Positions 1-5,449 of a DNA stretch of 5,764 nt are shown here, one piece after another. The DNA is taken from contig JAPOVO010000025.1 of assembly GCA_026708165.1 (NCBI GenBank), forward strand, positions 1-5,764. Direction: 5' to 3'. Below the pieces are notes generated by a model. It made no database searches. It saw only the letters and a list, made by a program, of their open reading frames with translations, and was not told the DNA's origin. Each line of letters starts with the position of its first letter. The first letter of the stretch is position 1. Both the position numbers and the translations under genes were made by a program. Source of the DNA: Chloroflexota bacterium. Its GTDB lineage: Bacteria; Chloroflexota; UBA11872; VXNJ01.

Positions 1-40
1 GTCGTCGCATGACCGTGTCATCTATATTCAGCGTGGTCTT

Positions 41-75
41 CATATGGGAAACCATATTCCTGATATGGCCATATG
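41..75. repeat. Cluster of ATATGG/CCATAT inverted repeats
   Basis: Four copies of the same 6-mer in alternating orientation: ATATGG 42-47, CCATAT 52-57, ATATGG 63-68, CCATAT 69-74. The first pair forms a 6-bp stem around a GAAA loop (a GNRA tetraloop if transcribed rightward). The second pair is a perfect 12-bp palindrome. The two dyad centres are 19 bp apart. The flanks CATATGG (41-47) and CCATATG (69-75) can also pair with each other. Bases 41-80 are 60% A+T (24 of 40), against a GC-rich background. It lies 88-122 bases beyond the stop of the leftward oxidoreductase gene. It could be a tandem operator for a gene to the left, or a 3'-end structure; neither is proven. Confidence 0.45.
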
Positions 76-96
76 TCCATACACCGGTACCCTGTG

Positions 97-112
97 GTCT
101 GGAAGCCCAGAC
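97..112. other. 6-bp hairpin downstream of the left oxidoreductase gene
   Basis: GTCTGG (97-102) and CCAGAC (107-112) form a perfect stem around a 4-base loop (AAGC). It lies 51-66 bases after the stop codon of the leftward Gfo/Idh/MocA gene. In the direction of that transcript no T run follows, so it is not a classic intrinsic terminator; it might still protect the 3' end or be chance. The remainder of 1-162 shows no gene that I can support. Confidence 0.25.
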
Positions 113-162
113 GGGCCATCGGACAGCATTCAACATGCAGGTGCGCGCCGGTCGGCCCGGGG

Positions 163-1416
163 TCAGACAGCGGTCTGAAGGCCGGCGACTCCCATCTCCG
201 CCAGTGTGAGTCGCTGGCCGCCGCGCGCGACCGATTCCTCGGCAGCGATGCCCAGGACCGCGCTCCAGTATCCGGCCTCCAGGTCGGCGACCGGATCGCG
301 TTGGCCCTCGAAGGCGGCGAAGCAGTCGTCCAGAAGCCCCACGTCGCCGCCGCCGTGACCTCCGGCAACGCCCTCGCCGCCGGGCTGATCGACAGCGAGA
401 TACTCCTCCGAGCCGGGCTGTCCCCGGTAGCCGCCGGCGAACCGCACCCGGTCGGGTGCCCTGCGAGTTAGCCTGACGCGATCCTCGCCCTCGCGTCCCT
501 CAACCTTGCCCTCGGTCCCGGTGACTCCGAGCTCCCTCTGGTTGTAAGGCGCGAACAGGCACAGGCCGTAGGAGGCGCGCTGGCCGTCCTGGTATTCCAC
601 GTTGAGTGAGGCGTGATCCACAGTGTCTTTGTCGGAGTTGTACACGCAGACGTCGGTCTTCGAGTCGCCGCGAATCTCAGCGCCGTGAAAAAGCTCCCCC
701 ATGAGTCCCTGCGTGAAGTCGATGTATTCGGAGCAGACTCCGGCAGCGGCGCACGAGCTGCAATAGTCGCCCGCCCAGTCGCGGGGGCCGTAGTGGGCAA
801 CGCCGCCCGTGGCGGAAACGGCTGTGGGAATGCCGTCGAGCATCCAGTTGAGTATGTCCAGGGTGTGGCCGCTCTTGTGATTCAACAGCCCGCCGGAGTA
901 TTGCCTGAGCCGGTGCCAGCTTCGGAAATAGCCACTCCCGGCCCGGTTGTCGACGGCCGTCGCGAAGAGCGGCCTGCCTATCCTTCCCTCGACAATCGCG
1001 TCGTGCATTCCCTTGAAGAACGGCGCATAGCGCAGGACGAAGCCCACCTGGAATGACTTGCCGAACCGTCGGCCCGCTTCGAGAAGGCGGTTGGCATCGT
1101 CGATGGTCGTCGCGACCGGCTTCTCGCAGATGACGTCCTTGCCCGCGTCCATCGCTTCCAGCGCTATGGCCGCGTGGGTGTAATCGGGAGTCGTAATCAC
1201 GACGGCGTCGACACCGGCGTCATCAATGAGCTGGCTGTGCGAAGCGTAGGTCTTGTCAACCTCCAGCATTTTCGCGGCCACGCCGAGACGGTGGGGATCG
1301 ACGTCGGCGAGGGCAATGAGCTCGGCGCGGTCGGCATAGGCCCCGCGCAGATGTCTTCCGAAAGTCCGTATGCCACGGCTTCCAACGCCGATGATTCCGA
1401 AGCGTATCTTCGCCAT
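163..1416 (-). CDS. Gfo/Idh/MocA family NAD(P)-dependent oxidoreductase (417 aa)
   Basis: Predicted cytoplasmic dehydrogenase acting on a sugar, cyclitol or related polyol; the substrate cannot be read from sequence. The N-terminal Rossmann domain (about residues 4-125) opens with FGIIGVGSRG, giving the G-x-G-x-x-G dinucleotide loop at 10-15. It contains the family's EKP motif at 98-100, with K99 the usual catalytic lysine. The C-terminal domain has GGLLNHKSGH (175-184) followed by D187; H184 and D187 match the family's H-x-x-D active-site pair. A cysteine group C219-x2-C222-x5-C228 plus C257 may bind a metal (inference). A Gly-rich GGHGGGD lies at 352-358. There is no signal peptide or Tat motif, unlike secreted members of the family. 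The length is normal for this subgroup. The ATG at 1416 is supported because the Rossmann strand begins at residue 4; a GGAG lies 10 bases upstream. It diverges from a paralogue starting at 1636. Family is firm, specific function unknown. Confidence 0.93.
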   Translation of the reverse strand: MAKIRFGIIGVGSRGIRTFGRHLRGAYADRAELIALADVDPHRLGVAAKMLEVDKTYASHSQLIDDAGVDAVVITTPDYTHAAIALEAMDAGKDVICEKPVATTIDDANRLLEAGRRFGKSFQVGFVLRYAPFFKGMHDAIVEGRIGRPLFATAVDNRAGSGYFRSWHRLRQYSGGLLNHKSGHTLDILNWMLDGIPTAVSATGGVAHYGPRDWAGDYCSSCAAAGVCSEYIDFTQGLMGELFHGAEIRGDSKTDVCVYNSDKDTVDHASLNVEYQDGQRASYGLCLFAPYNQRELGVTGTEGKVEGREGEDRVRLTRRAPDRVRFAGGYRGQPGSEEYLAVDQPGGEGVAGGHGGGDVGLLDDCFAAFEGQRDPVADLEAGYWSAVLGIAAEESVARGGQRLTLAEMGVAGLQTAV

Positions 1417-1491
1417 CTCAGGTCAACTCCCGGTGTCGCCAATGTCGTGGATGGTCTTGATCAGGGAAACCGTAACCGATGACAAGGTACA

Positions 1492-1518
1492 TGCGCGCAA
1501 GCGCCGGGGCTGCGCGCC
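1492..1518. repeat. TGCGCGC repeat pair in the divergent intergenic region
   Basis: TGCGCGCA at 1492-1499 is a perfect 8-bp palindrome, and TGCGCGCC follows at 1511-1518, 19 bp later in phase. GCGCGCA (1493-1499) and TGCGCGC (1511-1517) also form a 7-bp inverted repeat around 11 bases. Its central position between divergent genes fits a shared operator, but in GC-rich DNA such a match can arise by chance. Confidence 0.2.
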
Positions 1519-1623
1519 GACGGCTGAAGCGACCATGACGACATCCTGCCGTCGATCACGAGCGTCCGCTCCTCTAGTATTGAGCGCGATTGGCATGAAA
1601 GAGCCGAAATACTTCACGACAGC

Positions 1624-1630
1624 GGAGGGA
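1624..1630 (+). promoter_or_regulatory. Ribosome binding site of the right oxidoreductase gene
   Basis: GGAGGGA, seven bases (counted from GGAGG) before the ATG at 1636. It is the strongest Shine-Dalgarno match in the window and fixes that start. Confidence 0.8.
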
Positions 1631-1635
1631 AGCGC

Positions 1636-2919
1636 ATGCGAAGTCCCGTAGAGGCCGTAGTCATAGGCGCGGGGGGACGCGGCGCCCGAGCCTACGGCGC
1701 ATACGCGCTGCGGCATCCCGACCGCGTGAAGATCGTGGCCGTGGCTGAGCCCAATCCCGAGCGGCGCGACCGGTTCGCGCGGGACCACGGCATCTCGCCG
1801 GATAACGTCTTTCATGGCTGGGAAGAACTGATGGCGCGCCCGCAGATCGCCCCTGCGCTGATCAACACGACGATGGACCGAACGCACCTCGATTCCAGTC
1901 TGGCGGCCCTGGGCGCGGGCTACGACGTGCTGCTGGAGAAGCCCATGGCCACCTCTGCGGCCGACTGCGTTCGCATCGTCCAGGCGGCGGAGGACGCCGG
2001 ACGTCTGCTTCAGATTTGCCACGTGCTCCGCTACACGCCCTTCTTCCGCAAGCTCAAGTCGCTGCTGGCCAGCGGGGCGCTCGGGGAAGTCGTCACCGTG
2101 ATGCACAACGAACACGTCGCCTACTGGCACATCGCGCATTCCTACGTTCGGGGCAACTGGCGCAACTCCGAGCTCGCCACGCCGATGCTGCTCTCGAAAA
2201 GCTGTCACGATCTGGACATCCTGGTCTGGATGCTCGGTCAGCGCTGCAAAAGGGTGGCGTCCTTCGGCGAGCTTCGCCACTTCCGCCTCGAAAACGCCCC
2301 GCCGGGAGCGCCGGACCGGTGCACCGACGGCTGCCCGGTCGAGTCGGAGTGCCCGCACTACGCTCCGAGACTCTATTTCGACGTGCCGGAGGGCAGCTCC
2401 ATTGGCCGCGCCATATCGAATGATCCCAGCCTCGAAGGGCGTATGCAGGCGCTGCGCGAAGGCCCATACGGCCGGTGCGTATTCCGGTGCGACAACAACG
2501 TCGTGGACCACCAGGTGGTAATGATGGAGTTCGAGGACGGCGTGACTGTCTCGTTCACCATGGAAGGCCACTCGCACGACAACGTTCGGGCGATGCGTTA
2601 CTCAGGCACCAGGGCCACGGTTCGCGGTCACACGGGATTCAACCAGCTTCTGCTGCACGACTACGTTTCGGGCGGGGAGGAGCGATTGGTCCCGGAGTCG
2701 GTAATGGGCGGGCACGGCGGCGGCGACTGGGGTCTGATGGATGCGTTCGTGGACGCCGTCGAGGGACGCCGCAACCCGGAGACTTCGGCCTATAACTCGC
2801 TGGAGAGTCACCTGATCGGCTATGCCGCCGAGCACGCGCGCCTTACGGGGACCGTCGTTGAAATGGAGGAGTTCCGCCGTCAGGCGTATGCCGACGCAAA
2901 GGCGGCCGTCCCCGTCTAA
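1636..2919 (+). CDS. Gfo/Idh/MocA family NAD(P)-dependent oxidoreductase, Cys-motif subgroup (427 aa)
   Basis: Predicted soluble NAD(P)-dependent sugar/polyol dehydrogenase, paralogous to the divergent gene on its left. The dinucleotide loop is VIGAGGRG (G11, G13, G16). EKP is at 101-103 with catalytic K102. The active-site helix reads LLSKSCHDLDILVWML (185-200), with H191 and D194 equivalent to H184 and D187 of the neighbour. Cysteines C229-x3-C233-x5-C239 and C281/C285 sit in segments reading RCTDGCPVESECPHYAPR and GRCVFRCDNNVVDHQ, an arrangement I recognise as recurrent in this subgroup. GGHGGGD is at 358-364. The ATG at 1636 is preceded by a strong GGAGG with a 7-base spacer, and the first Rossmann strand starts at residue 7, so the start is well supported. 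It ends 55 bp from the convergent SDR gene. The substrate is unknown; inositol, glucose-type sugars or their keto forms are all possible within the family. Confidence 0.94.
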   Translation: MRSPVEAVVIGAGGRGARAYGAYALRHPDRVKIVAVAEPNPERRDRFARDHGISPDNVFHGWEELMARPQIAPALINTTMDRTHLDSSLAALGAGYDVLLEKPMATSAADCVRIVQAAEDAGRLLQICHVLRYTPFFRKLKSLLASGALGEVVTVMHNEHVAYWHIAHSYVRGNWRNSELATPMLLSKSCHDLDILVWMLGQRCKRVASFGELRHFRLENAPPGAPDRCTDGCPVESECPHYAPRLYFDVPEGSSIGRAISNDPSLEGRMQALREGPYGRCVFRCDNNVVDHQVVMMEFEDGVTVSFTMEGHSHDNVRAMRYSGTRATVRGHTGFNQLLLHDYVSGGEERLVPESVMGGHGGGDWGLMDAFVDAVEGRRNPETSAYNSLESHLIGYAAEHARLTGTVVEMEEFRRQAYADAKAAVPV

Positions 2920-2930
2920 CGCATCAACGG

Positions 2931-2975
2931 GCGGCGGCTCGTGAAAAGCCTTTACTACTTGATCAGAACCGCCGC
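2931..2975. other. Long-loop inverted repeat between convergent genes
   Basis: GCGGCGG (2931-2937) can pair with CCGCCGC (2969-2975) across a 31-base loop in the 55-bp gap between convergent stop codons. There is no T run on either side, and the loop is long. A bidirectional terminator is expected at this place, but the sequence supports it only weakly. Confidence 0.2.
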
Positions 2976-3706
2976 TATCCGCGGCCGATGAATAGCTGCC
3001 CGACGGGGAGCACCGTCGTCTCGAGCATGTTGACGTGAGCGGGAAGGCTGGCCATGGCGAGCGCCGCCTGCGCCAGCTCCGCCGGCTCCATCATGGGTTC
3101 TTCATCGCGCGTCCGCTCGCTGCGCGTCCGCCGTTCGACCCGAACATTGCCGGGATGCAGGATCCCGCAGCTTATGCCGAATTCCCTTCCTTCGAGAGCG
3201 GTGGAGTGAGTCAGGCCCACCAGTCCGAACTTGGAGGCGCTATAGGGAGCCGAGTTGGGGCGGACCCGCTGGGAGGAAATGCTCCCGATATTGATGATCC
3301 GGCCCGACCGACGCGGAACCATCATCCTGAGAGCCTCGCGGGTGCAAAGGAACGTCCCCGTCAGGTTGGTGGCGATGACCGCCTCCCATACCTCGGTCTC
3401 CATCTTCCGCAGTGAGGGCTGGGAGCCGAAGCCCGCGTTGTTGACCAGGATGTCAACCCTGTCGTACAGGTCGGCGGCTCTGGCGAATAGTGCCTTCACG
3501 TCCGCCTCCTGGGAGACATCCGCCCGGATCGACTCGACGCGGCCGCCCGACGCCGCCAGCTCGGCGGTCGTCGCCTGAAGGTCTGCTTCGTTGCGCGCGG
3601 CGATGAGCACCTCGGCGCCCGCATCCAGAAATGCGCTGGCAATCGCCTTGCCGATTCCCTTGCTGCCGCCGGTTACGATGGCTGCCTTGTCCGCTAACTC
3701 CAGCAT
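2975..3706 (-). CDS. Classical short-chain dehydrogenase/reductase (SDR, 243 aa)
   Basis: Predicted cytoplasmic NAD(P)(H)-dependent oxidoreductase of the classical SDR type, interconverting an alcohol and a ketone; the substrate is not identifiable. All core motifs are intact: cofactor loop TGGSKGIG (12-19), D63 in RADV, NNAG (89-92), N114, catalytic S142, and YSASK with Y155 and K159, followed by HPG (184-186). The end of the second strand reads AARNE (36-40) without the acidic residue that usually selects NAD, so NADP(H) is slightly favoured (inference). The loop after HPG, residues 189-203, is very highly charged (11 of 15 residues), which is unusual for the substrate lid. The length is typical. 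The ATG at 3706 has an AGGAG seven bases upstream. It converges with the oxidoreductase to its left and lies 97 bp downstream of the exporter operon on the same strand, but probably has its own promoter. FabG-like annotation would be an over-call. Confidence 0.94.
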   Translation of the reverse strand: MLELADKAAIVTGGSKGIGKAIASAFLDAGAEVLIAARNEADLQATTAELAASGGRVESIRADVSQEADVKALFARAADLYDRVDILVNNAGFGSQPSLRKMETEVWEAVIATNLTGTFLCTREALRMMVPRRSGRIINIGSISSQRVRPNSAPYSASKFGLVGLTHSTALEGREFGISCGILHPGNVRVERRTRSERTRDEEPMMEPAELAQAALAMASLPAHVNMLETTVLPVGQLFIGRG

Positions 3707-3713
3707 CTGAGAA

Positions 3714-3718
3714 CTCCT
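3714..3718 (-). promoter_or_regulatory. Ribosome binding site of the SDR gene
   Basis: AGGAG on the minus strand, seven bases before the ATG at 3706. It supports that start codon. Confidence 0.7.
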
Positions 3719-3727
3719 AGTTGCAAG

Positions 3728-3737
3728 ATTATGTCAA
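3728..3737 (-). promoter_or_regulatory. Candidate extended -10 promoter for the SDR gene
   Basis: On the minus strand the bases read TTGACATAAT. CATAAT (complement of 3728-3733) matches five of six -10 positions and is directly preceded by TGA, giving an extended -10 (TG-n). The overlapping TTGACA is a perfect -35 hexamer, but nothing resembling a -10 lies 16-18 bp after it. If the extended -10 is used, transcription would begin about 16 bases before the ATG, leaving a very short leader that still includes the AGGAG. This would make the SDR independent of the exporter operon upstream. Confidence 0.35.
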
Positions 3738-3779
3738 CCTACGGTCGTGAGAGCGATGCTGTATTTTGCCCTGCCCGCC

Positions 3780-3802
3780 ACGAATCCCGTTGTTCAATTC
3801 GT
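3780..3802. other. Hairpin just after the exporter operon
   Basis: ACGAAT (3780-3785) pairs with ATTCGT (3797-3802) around an 11-base loop, beginning two bases after the stop of permease B. There is no T run after it in the operon's direction, so it is at best a weak or factor-assisted termination site. Confidence 0.22.
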
Positions 3803-3803
3803 C

Positions 3804-4601
3804 CTAAGTCCCGGGGCCCTCGTAACGCCGCAGACCCGCCAGCCACACCTGGTAGGCGATAACCGGACACGCGACCACCATCAGCGGCAGCGCCCAGCCC
3901 CAGGGCGGGAATCCGTGGTCCAGGATGATCGTCGCCGGTACGAACGACGCGAAAGAGAAAGGGACTATCCACGAGATGAGAGCCTGAATCCAAAACGGAT
4001 AGATGGTTATCGGGTATCTCGCCAGGTCTCCAACCTGAAGGACCGAGAACACCAGACTGGTCCCTTGCGTGATAGTCCAGAAGCCGAGCGAGCTCGTGGC
4101 GAGCATCACCGAGGTCCAGATAATCGTCCCTCCCAGCACGAGGGCCACGGTCAGAAGCGCCAGCGGAACTCCCCACTCCATCTCCGCTTGATGGCTCGCG
4201 ATGGCAAAGATCGCGACCGACGTGAAAATCTTGCCGGAGTCGTGGATGGCCGTCTTGCTCGCGACCAGAGTCAGGAGCGGATTCGACGGGCGCACAAGGA
4301 AGTGGTTCAGCTCGCCGGAATAGGCCCTGCCGTTGATCCACCAAATGCCGTTGAAGAGCGTGTTGGCCAGCGCGCCGCACATCGAGTTCAGCGCGAAGAT
4401 AGTCGCTACCTGCCATCCCGTCCATCCCCGCACGTCGGGCAGGTTGCTGAAGACAATCCCAATGAACAGCAGTCCGGCCAAGTCGGACGAAATACCGGCA
4501 ATAGACCCGAAGATAAAGTCGTGCCTGTAGGCCATCTTGGTCTTGAGAGACACGCCCGCCAGGTACGAGTACAGCCGGACGCCCCGGACCAAGCTAGCCA
4601 C
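3804..4601 (-). CDS. ABC-2 type exporter permease, COG3694-like (265 aa)
   Basis: Integral membrane subunit of an ABC-2 family exporter (Pfam ABC2_membrane_6 / former DUF990 group, as I recognise it). Hydrophobic stretches near residues 30-50, 64-84, 125-137, 144-168, 205-225 and 235-255 fit about six membrane helices. The cytoplasmic loop GELNHFLVRPSNPLL (96-110) carries the family's conserved RP-x-NPL element, and YPITIYPFWIQALISWIVP (196-214) followed by FVPA is the other hallmark. I place the start at the GTG at 4601 because AAGGTGA lies nine bases upstream; this overlaps the end of permease A by 8 bp. A TTG at 4592 is an alternative, giving 262 aa. The overlap implies translational coupling. 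It is the last gene of the ATPase / permease A / permease B operon. The cargo is unknown; relatives are annotated only as uncharacterised or putative multidrug exporters. Confidence 0.9.
   Translation of the reverse strand: MASLVRGVRLYSYLAGVSLKTKMAYRHDFIFGSIAGISSDLAGLLFIGIVFSNLPDVRGWTGWQVATIFALNSMCGALANTLFNGIWWINGRAYSGELNHFLVRPSNPLLTLVASKTAIHDSGKIFTSVAIFAIASHQAEMEWGVPLALLTVALVLGGTIIWTSVMLATSSLGFWTITQGTSLVFSVLQVGDLARYPITIYPFWIQALISWIVPFSFASFVPATIILDHGFPPWGWALPLMVVACPVIAYQVWLAGLRRYEGPGT
4590..4599 (-). promoter_or_regulatory. Permease A / permease B coupling junction
   Basis: The minus strand reads GGCTAGCTTG. The TAG (4594-4596) ends permease A. The GTG start of permease B begins two bases before this element, and a TTG follows the TAG after one base. 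The same ten bases occur at 5440-5449, at the ATPase / permease A junction. Stop and start within 10 bases are typical of translational coupling. Confidence 0.5.
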
Positions 4602-5442
4602 CGTGGATCGTCACCTTTCGCAACGCTATGGGGTAGAGCAAGACTCCGGCGGTCCAGACGGCGATCACCCAGGCCAACTGCAATGCGATAGCCGGAAGGA
4701 TGTCGGCTCCGGCTATCGTGCCCAGGTATATGTCGGTCGGCAACCCGACCGTCGAATAGAAAGGCAGATACCTGATTACGGCCTCGAGCTGGTCGGGAAA
4801 GAGGCTTATGGGGATCATCGTCCCGGCCATGACCGCCGCGACGCTTTCCCGCACGGTTATCAAAAAATACACCTCCGTTATCACAAACGCAGTCAGCCCT
4901 ATCAGATAGGCGATGCCGAACTTGATGAGCATGGCAAGCAGCAGGCTCACCGCCCACGAGGCGCCGGCTACCGCTCCGGCGGGACCGTGAAGCCCCATCA
5001 CCGCAACGCCGAGCGCCAGCGCCACCAGCACGACGATCACCGCCTCGACCGCAAGCGCGCCGAGCGTTTGGGCGAGCCTGGCGCCCTGAAAGTTGTAAGG
5101 CCGCACGAGGTCCATAACGATGCTGCCGTCGCGAATGGCCTGCGAAATCCGCATCTCCGTCCGGAAGCTCAGCAGCCCGGCGGCCACGAAGGCGATCACT
5201 AGATAAGTGCCGACGTCCTCCCGCCTGAAGCTCCCGATGGCGCTCCGCTCGTCGAAAGCTGCGGTCCAAAGGAAGTAGATCGCCAGAAGGCGTATCACGA
5301 CCGCGGCCAGGTTGACGATCATTGCGCGCCGGTACGCCATCGAGTTCTGCGCGCTGCTGGCGGCGAGGTGCCAGTATTTGGCCAGCTTGACCGCCCACAG
5401 CGCCGGCGGGCGGCGAAGAGAAACGGCGCCCGGTTCGAGCAA
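4594..5442 (-). CDS. ABC-2 type exporter permease, COG4587-like (282 aa)
   Basis: The second, non-identical membrane subunit of the same exporter. Hydrophobic segments near residues 41-60, 78-92, 126-150, 162-190, 200-213 and 247-271 suggest about six helices. The loop VMDLVRPYNFQ (109-119) and the late LPFYSTVGLPTDIYLG (226-241) match the conserved elements of COG4587 permeases. The chosen start is a TTG at 5442, one base after the ATPase stop codon. No ATG or GTG exists between the upstream in-frame stop near 5464 and residue 35. Starting at Met35 would remove the AKYWHLAASSAQNSMAYR segment, which is typical of the family's N terminus, so TTG is preferred. The ribosome site is weak (only AGG five bases upstream), which fits expression by coupling to the ATPase. 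It overlaps permease B by 8 bp. Cargo unknown. Confidence 0.87.
   Translation of the reverse strand: MLEPGAVSLRRPPALWAVKLAKYWHLAASSAQNSMAYRRAMIVNLAAVVIRLLAIYFLWTAAFDERSAIGSFRREDVGTYLVIAFVAAGLLSFRTEMRISQAIRDGSIVMDLVRPYNFQGARLAQTLGALAVEAVIVVLVALALGVAVMGLHGPAGAVAGASWAVSLLLAMLIKFGIAYLIGLTAFVITEVYFLITVRESVAAVMAGTMIPISLFPDQLEAVIRYLPFYSTVGLPTDIYLGTIAGADILPAIALQLAWVIAVWTAGVLLYPIALRKVTIHGG
4611..4617 (-). promoter_or_regulatory. Ribosome binding site of permease B
   Basis: AAGGTGA on the minus strand, inside the end of permease A and nine bases before the GTG at 4601. It would be 18 bases from the alternative TTG at 4592, so it favours the GTG start. Confidence 0.5.
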
Positions 5443-5449
5443 GCTAGCC
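5440..5449 (-). promoter_or_regulatory. ATPase / permease A coupling junction with TTG start
   Basis: The minus strand reads GGCTAGCTTG. The TAG (5444-5446) ends the ATPase gene and, after one base, TTG (5440-5442) opens permease A. Only a weak AGG lies in front of the TTG, so re-initiation by ribosomes finishing the ATPase is likely. It is identical to the ten bases at 4590-4599. Confidence 0.5.

Larger units (their letters stand above)
1417..1635. promoter_or_regulatory. Divergent intergenic region between the two oxidoreductase genes
   Basis: This 219-bp gap separates two genes transcribed away from each other, so it must contain the start signals for both unless one is read from elsewhere. 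I find only partial sigma-70 matches. Leftward there is TTGTCA (complement of 1480-1485). Rightward there is TTGGCA at 1590-1595 and TAGTAT at 1575-1580. None pairs with a good partner at 16-18 bp spacing, so no promoter is asserted. A short inverted repeat in the middle is listed separately. No gene, RNA or riboswitch was recognised. Confidence 0.55.

Noticed and set aside
9..209. 66-codon plus-strand frame at the left edge
   Set aside because: It runs into the 3' end of the leftward oxidoreductase gene, has no ribosome site that I can see, and has no family resemblance. The hydrophobic start comes from the AT-rich repeat.
1580..1618. Sigma-54 or sigma-70 promoter before the right oxidoreductase gene
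   Set aside because: TTGGCA at 1590-1595 has no TTGC at sigma-54 spacing and no -10 at 16-18 bp. The nearest candidate, TACTTC, is only 14 bp away.
1423..2577. 384-codon open frame on the minus strand, antisense to the right oxidoreductase gene
   Set aside because: It lies opposite a gene with complete family motifs and a strong ribosome site. Its translation has the His/Arg/Val-rich composition of an antisense shadow in GC-rich DNA and no recognisable domain.
2931..2975. Strong intrinsic terminator between the convergent genes
   Set aside because: The only pairing is 7 bp across a 31-base loop with no T run, so it was kept only as a low-confidence inverted repeat.
3747..4691. 314-codon open frame on the plus strand across permease B
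   Set aside because: Its product is rich in Arg, Asp, Gln and Pro with no domain, and is antisense to a convincing membrane protein. It is a composition effect.
4406..5398. 330-codon minus-strand frame overlapping both permeases
   Set aside because: An out-of-frame shadow: Arg/Gly-rich, with no membrane segments or motifs. The overlapping permease frames carry conserved family elements.
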